A stretch of DNA of 64,000 bases from Paenibacillus gyeongsangnamensis (GTDB lineage Bacteria > Bacillota > Bacilli > Paenibacillales > NBRC-103111), in NCBI RefSeq assembly GCF_027533625.1, contig NZ_JAQAGZ010000022.1, forward strand, positions 102,000 through 165,999. Direction: 5' to 3'. The notes beneath the pieces were generated by a model. It was given only the letters and a program-made list of their open reading frames with translations. It ran no database searches and was not told where the DNA came from. Position 1 is the first letter of the stretch. Each line of letters opens with the position of its first letter. Positions 8,756 through 17,092 of this stretch are shown in pieces. The translations under genes and the position numbers were made by a program.

Positions 8756-9208
8756 CTACAGATCCTGCTGCAATCGAATCATATCCACGCAGGGAATGCC
8801 GTTCTCCACGATCGGTTCGGCATAGTGCCGGGTGAAGAAGTCCCGGTCCACGCCCGTGATGCGGAATCCCCATTTCTGATACAAAAGCAGCTGCCCGACG
8901 CTGGAGTTGCCGGTACCGACCTCGATGGTCTTGTACCCCAGCTCTCTTGAGGTTTGCAGCGCGTGAGCGATCAATTGCCGTCCCAGTCCTTGCCCCTGCA
9001 TCGTCTCGCGGACGGCCAGGTTGACGAGCTCGACGGTGTGCGGCCGGGTCGGCAGCAGCACGTAGGTGCCGATCACTTCGCCGTGATGCTCCATGACGTA
9101 ACACTTGCCCCGCTTCATGTAGGAGCGGACAATCTGTGCCTCCGGGTCGGCCAGCAGCAGCAATTCGAGCGGAAGCGGTTCGAGGGGCTGCAATTCTCGT
9201 ATATGCAT
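8756..9208 (-). CDS. GNAT family N-acetyltransferase
   Basis: Small acyl-CoA-dependent acetyltransferase, 150 aa, cytoplasmic. The acetyl-CoA binding motif A is visible as LAVRETMQGQGLGRQLI near residues 66-82 and motif B as LYQKWGFRITGVDRDFF near 112. Start at 9208 is chosen because GGAGG lies 7 nt upstream; an upstream in-frame ATG at 9223 has no such site. Closest in look to YvbK-type proteins, but the acceptor cannot be told. Transcribed alone; the bidirectional terminator at 9383-9427 isolates it from the gene upstream. Confidence 0.85.
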   Translation of the reverse strand: MHIRELQPLEPLPLELLLLADPEAQIVRSYMKRGKCYVMEHHGEVIGTYVLLPTRPHTVELVNLAVRETMQGQGLGRQLIAHALQTSRELGYKTIEVGTGNSSVGQLLLYQKWGFRITGVDRDFFTRHYAEPIVENGIPCVDMIRLQQDL

Positions 9209-9382
9209 TCGTCGGTCCTCCATAAAAATTTGTCCAAACGGCAAGGCGGCGGATTCGATCCCCGCTGAGTCCATCTTAAAGGAATCCGCACGGCCGCTGC
9301 AAGTTCTCTACACGGGAGCGCCTGTCTCGTCGGTCCGCCGGTTCCGGATCGCGTGAGCCACGTCCCGATATCCGCGTAGCGC

Positions 9383-9427
9383 AAAAAAGAGACGGCCAAG
9401 CGCGAAACAGCGCCTGCCGTCTTTTTT
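9383..9427. terminator. Bidirectional terminator between the YdjM-like and GNAT genes
   Basis: An A-run plus GACGGC (9383-9396) pairs with GCCGTC plus a T run (9416-9427), with an inner GCGC/GCGC stem. The 3' end of the YdjM-like gene is 17 nt away, so it mainly serves that gene. Confidence 0.8.
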
Positions 9428-9443
9428 CGTATAAATCCGCCCT

Positions 9444-9947
9444 CTAGAACGTGCCGTGCCACCAGTCCCGGATCGGAAGCCAGAAGCACAGAACGACCAG
9501 AATGAAGCAAAACAACGATTCCATAGGCGATCCCGTATCGATGGCCATGAATTTGGGGAGAAGGCGCACCTTCTTCTTCACCGGCCAGAACAGGGCGACT
9601 CCTTGCTCGTTGAGCAGGTCGATCAAAGGATGCGACGCGTACGCCAGAAGGAACGTCCAGAAGTACAGCGGCGGAAGCGGCATCAAGGCCATCCCGAGCA
9701 GCGCAAGAAAGGCGAAGGAATGGGTCAGCGTCCGATGATGAATTTGCAGCAGTCTTAATAAGGCCGACAAGGGAAAAAAGAGCTTCGCCATCACCGACCC
9801 CGGCTTGTCGATATCGGCCAGCGGTCCGGCGAAGCAGCCGAGCATGAGCGCTCCGGCCGTCTCCCACGACAGCAGCGGGACTTCATAGACGTGCAGCACC
9901 CATTCCGCCGCCAAGACGCCCGCCGCTCCGTGTGTTCGTTGCAGCAT
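9444..9947 (-). CDS. YdjM/LexA-binding-type membrane metal-dependent hydrolase
   Basis: 167-aa membrane protein with four to five hydrophobic segments. Family hallmarks: PLADIDKPGS near residue 42, HHRTLTHS near 70 and ASHPLIDLLN near 106, whose His/Asp residues form a phospholipase C-like metal site. Proteins of this family (YdjM, YvsG) are LexA-controlled or uncharacterised in Bacilli; their substrate is not settled. GGAGG lies 11 nt before ATG 9947. Single-gene unit ending in the 9383-9427 terminator. Confidence 0.85.
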   Translation of the reverse strand: MLQRTHGAAGVLAAEWVLHVYEVPLLSWETAGALMLGCFAGPLADIDKPGSVMAKLFFPLSALLRLLQIHHRTLTHSFAFLALLGMALMPLPPLYFWTFLLAYASHPLIDLLNEQGVALFWPVKKKVRLLPKFMAIDTGSPMESLFCFILVVLCFWLPIRDWWHGTF

Positions 9948-10007
9948 GTGGTTCCTACCTCCGGTTATGCAGAACTAAGATGTGGGCGTACAAATGTTCG
10001 CCATCAT

Positions 10008-10967
10008 TCAGTTTACCACATACTGGAGTCCCTCCGCATCCGACTCCGGACTTATCCGCCCGGCCTCCCCTTTCATCCGCCGCTTGAATTCCTTCGGCGA
10101 GCATTGGTTATACCGCTTGAACAGCTTATAGAACTGGGCCATGTTCGGAATGCCGACCTCAAAGCCGACCTCCATGATCGAGATGTCGCGGGTGAGGAGC
10201 AGACGCTCCGCTTTCTTCACGCGTTTGTAGTTCACGTAATCGACGAAGGAGAGGCCCATGACCTTCTTGAAATATTTGATGAAATAATGATAGCTCAGGT
10301 TCAGCAGGCGGCATGCTTCCTCCACCGCGATCTTCTCGCCGAGGTTCCGGTCCACATAATCGAGCGCTGGGCGCAGCCGCGTCAGCTCCGCCTCGCCCGC
10401 CCCGCTTAACACCCCCCGCGTATCGCAGCGGAGCAGCAGGAGCAGCAGCCGCTTAATGGCGGCGCTGATGGCGAGCTCATAGCCTCGTCCGCGCGTCTGC
10501 GATTCCTCGAAGATGTCCATGATGAGCGCGAACGCTTCCCGCCTCGCCTCCTCGTTCTCGCGGAAAATATAATTCAGCTCCCCGAGCGGCCGCGTCAGCT
10601 CCGAGAAGCAGTGCAGGTAAGGCATCGTGCTCTGGTCAAAATGCTGCACCAAATCGACCTGAAACACCACATATTGCAGCTCGGACGGATGCTCCTTGCT
10701 TGTCCGGTGCAGCTGGGAGGAGCCGAGGACGACCACGTCCCCTGCCTGCAGCGAGCAGTATTCGTGCTTGGTCTGCAGCCTCATGCTTCCCCGGCGGATC
10801 GCCAGAAACTCGACTTCCTTATGATAATGCCAAGGCCACTGCTCCGGATGGCCGCAGTCCGCCTGTTTCGAATGGATCTCCCATACTTTTAGAAAAAGCA
10901 GCGGATTCTGGTAAACGACTTCCTCCTCCGTTACCGCCTCCGCCATCGCATCAGACACTGACGGCAT
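10008..10967 (-). CDS. AraC-family regulator with N-terminal cupin domain
   Basis: 319-aa transcription factor. Residues about 35-120 form the cupin sensor (PWHYHKEVEFLAI, LGSSQLH); residues about 190-300 form the double helix-turn-helix (VEEACRLLNLSYHYFIKYFK, then MEVGFEVGIPNMAQFYKLFK and CSPKEFKRRM). It is divergent from thuA 250 bp away and its most likely target is that gene, as cupin-AraC regulators usually sit next to sugar genes they control (inference). Start at 10967 has GAGGTG about 12 nt upstream. The DNA-binding region is in the C-terminus as in RhaS/XylS types. Confidence 0.88.
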   Translation of the reverse strand: MPSVSDAMAEAVTEEEVVYQNPLLFLKVWEIHSKQADCGHPEQWPWHYHKEVEFLAIRRGSMRLQTKHEYCSLQAGDVVVLGSSQLHRTSKEHPSELQYVVFQVDLVQHFDQSTMPYLHCFSELTRPLGELNYIFRENEEARREAFALIMDIFEESQTRGRGYELAISAAIKRLLLLLLRCDTRGVLSGAGEAELTRLRPALDYVDRNLGEKIAVEEACRLLNLSYHYFIKYFKKVMGLSFVDYVNYKRVKKAERLLLTRDISIMEVGFEVGIPNMAQFYKLFKRYNQCSPKEFKRRMKGEAGRISPESDAEGLQYVVN

Positions 10968-11216
10968 CGACCATGCACCTCGCTTGTCTCATTTCGAATA
11001 ACAGAATTGCATAGCAAAAAGGTTACTCATTCTCCAATGAGGGAATGTAATTTACGTATTGGTCTGCCTAGGGGGCAGCCTAATCTTGAGTATAGCACGA
11101 CTCCGAACCGAATGGCAGTATTGCATAAGGAGGAGGCAGGATTGAGCATATCTTTTGGCCCGGCGATTTACTATACTCATAATAATCCCAATTCAACCAA
11201 TGGAGGTATCGATCCC

Positions 11217-11954
11217 ATGGCTCAACCGATTCGCGTTACCGTATGGAACGAGTTCCGTCACGAGAAAGAAAACGAGAAAGTCCGCTCCGTCTACCCGGAC
11301 GGCATTCATACCGCCATCGGCGATGGTCTCGGCAGCGATTTCCAGGTGGCCTACGCTACGCTCGACGAGCCGGAGAACGGCCTGGCCGAAGAGAAGCTGA
11401 ACAATACCGACGTTCTGATCTGGTGGGGACACAAGGCGCACGGCGATGTCCAGGACGCTACCGTAGAGCGCGTGCATAAGCGCGTAATGCAGGGCATGGG
11501 GCTGATCGTGCTGCACTCCGGCCATTTCTCCAAAATTTTCAAAAAGCTCATGGGCACCTCCTGCGACCTCAAATGGCGCGAAGCCAACGAGAAGGAGCGC
11601 CTGTGGGTCGTAACTCCGGGCCATCCGATCGTGGAAGGCATCGGCGAGTACATCGACCTGCCGGCTGAGGAAATGTACGGCGAGCATTTTGACATTCCGG
11701 CGCCGGACGAACTGATCATGGTCAGCTGGTTCGAGGGCGGCGAGGTATTCCGCAGCGCATGCACGTTCCAGCGCGGCTCCGGCAAAATCTTCTACTTCCG
11801 TCCGGGCCACGAAACGTATCCGACTTACTACAATGAGCAAATTCGCACCGTCATCCGCAACGGCGTCAAGTGGGCGGCGCCGACGACCCGCGACTATCCG
11901 AAATACGGCAACCACAAGCCGCTCGAAGCCATTAAAGCCAAAGCGAGCGTGTAG
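11217..11954 (+). CDS. thuA: ThuA-like trehalose utilisation protein
   Basis: 245-aa glutamine-amidotransferase-like fold protein of the ThuA family, linked to trehalose or related disaccharide catabolism. Typical features: VTVWNEFRHEKENEKVRSVY at the start, DVLIWWGHKAH, GLIVLHSGHFSKIFKKLMG and a late FRPGHETYPTYYN. Start ATG 11217 has TGGAGGT 9 nt upstream; a longer open frame from 11007 lacks a site and covers the promoter region. Cytoplasmic. Monocistronic with its own terminator, divergent from the AraC regulator. The enzymatic step in Bacilli is not settled; alpha-glucoside 3-keto metabolism has been suggested for the family. Confidence 0.9.
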   Translation: MAQPIRVTVWNEFRHEKENEKVRSVYPDGIHTAIGDGLGSDFQVAYATLDEPENGLAEEKLNNTDVLIWWGHKAHGDVQDATVERVHKRVMQGMGLIVLHSGHFSKIFKKLMGTSCDLKWREANEKERLWVVTPGHPIVEGIGEYIDLPAEEMYGEHFDIPAPDELIMVSWFEGGEVFRSACTFQRGSGKIFYFRPGHETYPTYYNEQIRTVIRNGVKWAAPTTRDYPKYGNHKPLEAIKAKASV

Positions 11955-11975
11955 CATCCGCTGATGGATACAGGC

Positions 11976-12018
11976 AAGCCCGGACGATCCCTTGACAGGG
12001 AGAGTCCGGGCTTTCTTT
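11976..12018 (+). terminator. Rho-independent terminator of thuA
   Basis: AAGCCCGGAC (11976-11985) pairs with GTCCGGGCTT (12004-12013), with a CCCT/AGGG inner stem, ending TTTCTTT. Confidence 0.88.
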
Positions 12019-12019
12019 A

Positions 12020-12246
12020 GTTGATAAGACTTTATAAGTTTTCGCGGGCTTATAGCTTCGCATCAACCTTGGTAAACGCGCTGGTCCTTGTAAGAAAAAC
12101 TCCTTATCGGAGTCCTTCAAAGATGCCAGACCGTTTTTAGAGGTAGTTTTTCTTGGTACAGAAAGTCGCAGTCCGCTTTAACGCTTTAGCGAACTTAAAC
12201 TTTCTGTAGCGTTAAGACAAGGACGGCGCAGCCGTTTATCCTGGTT
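12020..12246. repeat. Palindromic intergenic element, copy 2 with 122-bp loop insertion
   Basis: Begins right after the thuA terminator as copy 1 does after des. Flanks match 8571-8676 almost base for base, but the loop of the long hairpin is filled by 12095-12216, bounded by TAAG on both sides. The insert is itself structured: AAAAACTCC pairs with GGTAGTTTTT, and TACAGAAAGT pairs with ACTTTCTGTA enclosing a CGCT/AGCG stem. No coding capacity. Confidence 0.8.
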
Positions 12247-12263
12247 TTATCGCTGTAACATGA

Positions 12264-12300
12264 GAGAACCGGACTTCCCGCGAGGGATCGTCCGGTTCTC
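12264..12300. terminator. Stem-loop at the 3' end of the glycine-rich gene
   Basis: GAGAACCGGAC (12264-12274) pairs with GTCCGGTTCTC (12290-12300). It lies 28 bp beyond the minus-strand gene ending at 12328. No T run on either side, so function as terminator is only likely. Confidence 0.5.
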
Positions 12301-12327
12301 TGCACTTTACACCAAGCAGGTTTGAAG

Positions 12328-12891
12328 TTATTTCTTCGGTCTTCTCCGCACGCGAGCGGAGACTTTGCGCCGATTTCGGCGCCGGCGGCGAACGGGGGCG
12401 TCCGTATCGGAGGCGGCCGCCTTCTTGCCGAAGCTGCCGAGCAGCAGCTTCAGCATCGGTGCCATCTGCGACATGGTCTGCACGACCTGCTGCACCTTCC
12501 CGAACGTACTCACGATGCCTTCGATCCCGCCTAAGCGGTCTACGATGGTCTTCAGCTGGCCGATGTTGAAGCCGCTCCCGGCGCCTGCTGCTGCGCCCCC
12601 GCCTCCGCCGAACAGCGAGCCCAGCATCCCGCCTCCGGCCGTTTGCTGCGGGGTCATCGATTGCAAGGCGGGATACTGCATCTCCCCAAGGCCGGGATAA
12701 CCGGAGAACGGATTGCCTGCGCCGCCTGCGCCGCCTGCGCCGCCGAAGCCACCTGCGTTGAAACCGGCGTCCGGCGTAAAGCTGCGCGTCTGCGCCGGGG
12801 GCAGGTAAGTCGTTTGGCGGTGCTGCTGCGCCGGCAGCCGCCCGCCTTGATTGCCTATCACATGTCTAGGATAGTTCATTTTTAAAGTCAC
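12328..12891 (-). CDS. Glycine-rich YqfQ/VrrA-like protein
   Basis: 187 aa with three parts: a Pro/Gln-rich start, a Gly/Ala-rich middle (GGFGGAGGAGGAGNPF and LGSLFGGGGGAAAGAGSG), a hydrophobic helical region (QLKTIVDRLGGIEGIVSTFG) and a very basic tail (RRRRRNRR). The middle-helix arrangement is like the YqfQ/VrrA proteins of sporulating Bacilli, some of which are spore-coat associated; this assignment is tentative. The start appears to be GTG 12891 with AAGG 5 nt upstream; ATG 12879 is the alternative. Short in-frame GGA repeats could vary in length between strains. Confidence 0.6.
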   Translation of the reverse strand: MTLKMNYPRHVIGNQGGRLPAQQHRQTTYLPPAQTRSFTPDAGFNAGGFGGAGGAGGAGNPFSGYPGLGEMQYPALQSMTPQQTAGGGMLGSLFGGGGGAAAGAGSGFNIGQLKTIVDRLGGIEGIVSTFGKVQQVVQTMSQMAPMLKLLLGSFGKKAAASDTDAPVRRRRRNRRKVSARVRRRPKK

Positions 12892-13122
12892 AACCTTCGT
12901 ATTCAGATTGGAGCCCGGCGGCGTCAGCCCGGGTAGGGCCGGGATACCGGGCTTTTGTACGGCAGTCGTTTACCTAGTATAATGTATGTGATAGGCGAAT
13001 GATTGGATTGGACTCCTGTCACGGTGCCCGGCAACTTCGCGGGCGGTTTAGTTCGCTGACGCATAAAAATAGTAAAGTTTCGCAACTCTAAAGGGAGGAT
13101 TTCGTGCCCCGATGTCGAATAC

Positions 13123-13458
13123 ATGAATAGAAGTGCGAAGCAGATCATCAAGGGGTTGAAATTGGCAATGCAATTGAAGAAGCTTAACGATAAAGCGATC
13201 GACCAGCTGTTCGAGGCGATCCTGACTTTAAAGGATATTGAAGAATGCTACGTGTTTTTCGACGACCTGTGTACGGTCAACGAGATTCAGTCGCTGTCCC
13301 AGCGGCTGGAGGTGGCGCGCATGCTTCGCAAGGGCAATACGTACAACCAGATCGAAGCGGAGACCGGCGCCAGCACGGCGACCATCTCCCGCGTGAAGCG
13401 GTGCCTCAATTACGGCAACGACGGCTACAAAATGACGCTCGAACGGCTCGGCCGCTAA
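13123..13458 (+). CDS. yerC: YerC/YecD family TrpR-like DNA-binding protein
   Basis: Small helix-turn-helix protein related to the Trp repressor, 111 aa. The core KDIEECYVFFDDLCTVNEIQ, QRLEVARMLRKGNTYNQI and TGASTATISRVKRCLNYGND is characteristic and nearly invariant in the family. Relatives usually begin at the Met encoded at 13168 (MQLKKLNDKAIDQLF), with AAGGGG 12 nt upstream; ATG 13123 lacks a site. A GTG at 13104 behind a strong AAAGGGAGGA would give only a 7-codon mini-frame, which could be a leader peptide. In B. subtilis yerC lies near dgkB and rlmCD, and the same neighbourhood is seen here. Confidence 0.88.
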   Translation: MNRSAKQIIKGLKLAMQLKKLNDKAIDQLFEAILTLKDIEECYVFFDDLCTVNEIQSLSQRLEVARMLRKGNTYNQIEAETGASTATISRVKRCLNYGNDGYKMTLERLGR

Positions 13459-13496
13459 CCGGCTTTGGTTCGGGCCAGGCAAGATCAAGTCCAATC

Positions 13497-13535
13497 CATC
13501 CTTCTCACCTTGTTTATAGGCTGAGAGGGATTTTT
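13497..13535 (+). terminator. Terminator after yerC
   Basis: ATCCTTCTCA (13498-13507) pairs with TGAGAGGGAT (13522-13531) and the second arm runs into TTTTT. A TATAAT at 13541 just after it could be the -10 of the chelatase promoter. Confidence 0.7.
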
Positions 13536-13646
13536 CATGTTATAATGGGCAGATAGTCTGAGAGAACGGCTGGTATCCCGTTGCCGCCGCAGTAGATGAC
13601 AACGGCACGGATAGAGAGAAAGGGATGCTTCAAGGGGGGATAGCCC

Positions 13647-14420
13647 GTGGTAAAATTCGGCATATTAGTCATTAGCCACGGCTCGCGCAGTAAAGATTGG
13701 GTGCGGCTCGTGGACGAGGCGGTCGCCGCGGTAAAGCTGCCGGCGGGCGTGCCGGTATTCTCCGCTTTTCTCGAAATCGTCGAAGATCGGCTCATTCAGG
13801 ACGGCATCGATTGGCTGGAATCGCAGGGCGTGACGGATATCGTGACCGTGCCGCTGTTCGTTTCCTCGGGGAGCACCCATATCGACGAGATCAGCTATGC
13901 GCTGGGCGTGAAGCCGGAGCCGCTCCTGCCGACGGACTTGGAACCGTTTGCGGTTCGGGCACGTATACACTTTACGGCACCGGTTGACGACGATCCGGTG
14001 ATCGCGGACATTGTGTATGCGAAGCTGAAACGCTTGTCCTCGGAGCCGGAACGGGAGCTTGTGCTGCTCATCGGGCACGGCAGCATCGAGAAGGGCTTTC
14101 ATGAGCTCTGGCTGCGCGGTCTGGAGAAGCTGGCGCAGCGTCTGAAGCTGCTGGGCGGATTCGCCGAGGCCGATACGGCGATGCTGCTCCCGGATCAGGT
14201 CGGCGAGAAAATGGACCGCTGGCGGCAGCTCCGGCCGGAGCTAACCGTGATCGTGGCTCCGCTGTTCCTTAGCGAGGGTTATTTTACAAGAGAAGTGATC
14301 CCTGAACGGCTTCAGGGTTATACATACCGGTATGGCGGCGAAGCGCTGCTGCCTCATCCCGGCATTGCGCGGTGGATCGAGCGGCAGGCCAGGCCTTGGC
14401 TGGAAAGATTTAATAATTGA
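13647..14420 (+). CDS. CbiX/SirB-type sirohydrochlorin chelatase
   Basis: Class II chelatase of the CbiX family, 257 aa, which inserts cobalt, iron or nickel into sirohydrochlorin-type tetrapyrroles. Two halves are visible: ILVISHGSRSKDW at the N-terminus holds the catalytic His, and the second half repeats the pattern with LVLLIGHGSIEKG and IVAPLFLSEGYFTREVIPE. Start GTG 13647 has GGGGGG 7 nt upstream. No siroheme or cobalamin genes are adjacent, so the metal cannot be inferred. Followed 21 nt later by the lipid kinase gene, probably co-transcribed with it. Confidence 0.85.
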   Translation: MVKFGILVISHGSRSKDWVRLVDEAVAAVKLPAGVPVFSAFLEIVEDRLIQDGIDWLESQGVTDIVTVPLFVSSGSTHIDEISYALGVKPEPLLPTDLEPFAVRARIHFTAPVDDDPVIADIVYAKLKRLSSEPERELVLLIGHGSIEKGFHELWLRGLEKLAQRLKLLGGFAEADTAMLLPDQVGEKMDRWRQLRPELTVIVAPLFLSEGYFTREVIPERLQGYTYRYGGEALLPHPGIARWIERQARPWLERFNN

Positions 14421-14441
14421 TACGAACGGGTGAGGAAGAGT

Positions 14442-15434
14442 ATGGCAGTACGTCCCAAACGGGCAAGATTGATCTATAACCCCACCTCCGGCAGGGAGGA
14501 AATGAAGCGGCGGCTGCCGGAAATCCTGCAGCGCCTCGAGCGCGGCGGGCTGGAGACGAGCACGCACGCCACGATCGGCGAGGGCGACGCTTCCCTGGCT
14601 GCAGCCGAGGCCATCGCACGCGGCTTCGACGTCATCATCGCGGCCGGCGGGGACGGCACGCTGTACGAGGTCGTCAACGGCATGGCGGAGAAGGAGCACC
14701 GCCCGCCGCTCGGCATCATCCCGCTCGGGACGACGAACGATTTCGCCCGGGCGCTGAACATCCCGCGCAACTGGGAAGGCGCCGTCGACGTCATCCTGAA
14801 GCAGCATGCTACCGTGATCGACGTGGGCAAGATGAACAAGCGCTATTTTATCAACATTGCGGGCGGGGGCTCCTTGACGGAGCTGACCTACGAGGTGCCC
14901 AGCAAGCTGAAGACGATGATCGGCCAGATGGCCTACTATATGAAAGGGCTCGAGAAGCTGCCGCGGCTGCGGCCGATCGAGCTGTACATCCAGACCGAGG
15001 AGGGCGACCTGCATGAGGAGGTCATGCTGTTCCTCATCTCCAACAGCAACTCCGTCGGCGGCTTCGAGCGCCTCGCGCCCGACGCTTCCCTCAGCGACGG
15101 CCTGTTCGACGTGCTGATCCTCAAGAAGTGCAACCTCGCGGAGTTCATCCGCGTCGTGTCCCTTGCGCTGCGCGGCGAGCACTTGGACGATCCGAACATC
15201 ATTTACCTGCAGACGCAGCACATCCAGGTGACCTCGCCCGATTACGTGCAGATCAACCTGGACGGCGAATTCGGCGGCACGCTTCCGTGCCTGTTCACCA
15301 ACCTGCCGCAGCATTTGCACATCTTCGTGGACGAGACGGGGCAGTCGACCTACAAGAATCCCCCGCTCAACCTGATGAAGCTGCCATGGAAAACCAAGAC
15401 CGGAGTGGAAGATAATGAGCAAGATGAAGGCTAA
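14442..15434 (+). CDS. dagK: Diacylglycerol kinase (DagK/DgkB type)
   Basis: Soluble lipid kinase that phosphorylates diacylglycerol to phosphatidic acid, recycling DAG made during lipoteichoic acid synthesis; 330 aa. The nucleotide-binding motif AAGGDGTLYEVVNG lies near residues 67-80, LGTTNDFAR near 100, and the C-terminal beta-sandwich includes YVQINLDGEFGG. The start is ATG 14442, preceded by GAGGAA. It overlaps rlmCD by 20 nt, an arrangement shared with B. subtilis yerQ(dgkB)-rlmCD. Confidence 0.93.
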   Translation: MAVRPKRARLIYNPTSGREEMKRRLPEILQRLERGGLETSTHATIGEGDASLAAAEAIARGFDVIIAAGGDGTLYEVVNGMAEKEHRPPLGIIPLGTTNDFARALNIPRNWEGAVDVILKQHATVIDVGKMNKRYFINIAGGGSLTELTYEVPSKLKTMIGQMAYYMKGLEKLPRLRPIELYIQTEEGDLHEEVMLFLISNSNSVGGFERLAPDASLSDGLFDVLILKKCNLAEFIRVVSLALRGEHLDDPNIIYLQTQHIQVTSPDYVQINLDGEFGGTLPCLFTNLPQHLHIFVDETGQSTYKNPPLNLMKLPWKTKTGVEDNEQDEG

Positions 15435-16932
15435 CAAAAGCAGCGGCAGGACGGGAGACCGCGGCGGTCGCAGAACTGCGGCGGCAGCTGATCTCACCGG
15501 GCTTCCGGTGGAGAAGAACGGCGAATACTTGGCCGATATTATCGGCATCGGGCACGAGGGCGAAGGGGTAGGCCGGGTGAACGGCTATACCCTCTTCGTC
15601 CATGGGGCGCTTCCGGGTGAGAAGGTCCGCGTGAAGGTGCTGAAGGTGAAGAAGCAGTACGGCTACGCCAAGCTGCTCGAGATCGTCGAGGCGAGTCCGG
15701 ACCGGGTAGCGGCGCCGTGCCCAATCTATAAGCAGTGCGGCGGCTGCCAGCTGCAGCATATGAGCTACGAAGCGCAGCTTCGGTGGAAGCGGCAGCTCGT
15801 GGTGGACAACCTCGAGCGGATCGGGAAGCTGCGGGTGGCCGGTTCCGGGCAGGATGTGGAGGAGGAGGCGGTTGCGGCTGAGGGTGATGCGCAGGGGATC
15901 GAGGTACTGCCGACACTTGGCATGAGCGAGCCTTGGCGTTATCGGAACAAGGCGCAGGTGCCTGTAGGTTTGAGCTTGGAAGGCGGGCTCGTCAGCGGCT
16001 TCTATGCCCAGGGGAGCCACCGAATCATCGACATGGATGAGTGCTTGATCCAGCAGGAAAATAACGATGTGGTGGTAGCTGCGGTGAAGCGGGCGGCCCG
16101 GGAGCTCGGCATCCGGCCTTATAATGAGGAGACGGGCAAGGGCTTGCTCCGTCATGTCGTAGCCCGTTACGGGTTCAACACGGGCGAGATCATGGTCGTG
16201 CTCGTGACGAACGGCACGTCCATCCCTCATGTGGACGAGCTGGTAGGCTTGATCCGGGAAGCCGTGCCTGGCGTGCGCAGCATCTGCCAGAACGTCAACC
16301 GCGAGCGGACGAACGTGATCTTCGGCGACGAGACGCGGGTGCTCTGGGGCAGCGATGTCATCTACGATACCATCGGGGACATCCGCTTCGCCATCTCGGC
16401 CCGCTCGTTCTATCAAGTCAATCCGGTACAGACCGAGGTGCTGTACCGGACGGCGCTGGACTTCGCCGGGCTGAGCGGCGAAGAGACCGTGATCGATGCC
16501 TACTGCGGCATCGGCACGATCTCTTTGTTCTTGGCCCAGCGCGCGGGCCAAGTGTACGGCGTCGAGATCGTCCGCGAAGCGGTGGACGATGCTCGGCGCA
16601 ATGCGCTGCTGAACGGCATACGCAACGTTCAGTTCGAGGTCGGCGCGGCGGAGGAGGTCATCCCCGCCTGGAGACGTCAGGGCATCGCCCCCGACGTCAT
16701 CGTCGTCGACCCGCCACGCAAGGGCTGCGACCCCGCGCTGCTGGAGACGATCCTCGCCATGCGCCCCGCGCGCGTGGTGTACGTCTCGTGCAATCCGTCG
16801 ACGCTGGCGCGCGACTTGCGCGTGCTCGAGGACGGAGGGTACCGCACGGAGCGGGTACAGCCGGTGGATATGTTTCCGCATACCGTTCACGTAGAATCGG
16901 TCGCTTTGTTGGTGAGGAATGGTATAGCGTAG
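15415..16932 (+). CDS. rlmCD: 23S rRNA (uracil-5-)-methyltransferase RlmCD
   Basis: SAM-dependent methyltransferase that makes m5U at positions 747 and 1939 of 23S rRNA, 505 aa. Domains: a low-complexity N-terminal extension (1-33), a TRAM RNA-binding domain (about 34-92), the iron-sulfur cysteines C102, C108, C111 (CPIYKQCGGCQ) and a Rossmann methyltransferase with DAYCGIGTISLF and the catalytic Cys in VVYVSCNPSTLARDL. Overlaps dagK by 20 nt. High GC with little AT-rich wobble, like its neighbours to the left. The integrase module begins only about 160 bp after its stop, so the 3' end of this locus is the likely integration site. Confidence 0.94.
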   Translation: MSKMKANKSSGRTGDRGGRRTAAAADLTGLPVEKNGEYLADIIGIGHEGEGVGRVNGYTLFVHGALPGEKVRVKVLKVKKQYGYAKLLEIVEASPDRVAAPCPIYKQCGGCQLQHMSYEAQLRWKRQLVVDNLERIGKLRVAGSGQDVEEEAVAAEGDAQGIEVLPTLGMSEPWRYRNKAQVPVGLSLEGGLVSGFYAQGSHRIIDMDECLIQQENNDVVVAAVKRAARELGIRPYNEETGKGLLRHVVARYGFNTGEIMVVLVTNGTSIPHVDELVGLIREAVPGVRSICQNVNRERTNVIFGDETRVLWGSDVIYDTIGDIRFAISARSFYQVNPVQTEVLYRTALDFAGLSGEETVIDAYCGIGTISLFLAQRAGQVYGVEIVREAVDDARRNALLNGIRNVQFEVGAAEEVIPAWRRQGIAPDVIVVDPPRKGCDPALLETILAMRPARVVYVSCNPSTLARDLRVLEDGGYRTERVQPVDMFPHTVHVESVALLVRNGIA

Positions 16933-16965
16933 TATAATCCTTATATTTACTGGATTTTCCGATGT

Positions 16966-17032
16966 GGTACAGAATCGAAATATTATTGGTACAGATTTCG
17001 AAAAACCGACTTGATGTAAAATTGATGTAAAA
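16966..17032. repeat. Direct repeats next to the integrase (possible att arm sites)
   Basis: Two tandem pairs are seen: GGTACAGAATCGAAA (16966-16980) with GGTACAGATTTCGAAA (16988-17003), and TTGATGTAAAA (17011-17021) repeated at 17022-17032. Such short direct repeats between an integrase gene and the host gene are typical of arm-type binding sites in attL/attP regions; the core crossover site is not defined here. Confidence 0.5.
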
Positions 17033-17060
17033 GTCGAACATAAAACAGCATAAATAAACC

Positions 17061-17092
17061 GAAGACGCCCAGGAAAATCCTGTGCGTCTTCG
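17061..17092. terminator. Bidirectional terminator at the integrase 3' end
   Basis: GAAGACGC and CAGGA (17061-17074) pair with TCCTG and GCGTCTTC (17079-17092) around a 4-nt loop. Serves the integrase on the minus strand and possibly rlmCD on the plus strand. Confidence 0.75.

Noticed and set aside
9115..9867. 250-codon minus-strand frame covering the GNAT start and YdjM-like gene
   Set aside because: Out of frame with two recognised genes and without motifs.
12020..12246. Retron-like non-coding RNA
   Set aside because: No reverse transcriptase gene is near either copy of the element.
13536..13646. Cobalamin or other riboswitch before the chelatase
   Set aside because: No B12-box or recognisable aptamer core; only a weak CCGTTG/CAACGG stem.
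14241..15548. 435-codon minus-strand frame opposite dagK
   Set aside because: High-GC antisense shadow with no motif, start site or similarity to proteins; dagK motifs are clear on the plus strand.
15367..17092. Long minus-strand frame extending the integrase across rlmCD for several hundred codons
   Set aside because: It is antisense to a strongly conserved methyltransferase, lacks family motifs and arises from the frameshift at the integrase C-terminus.
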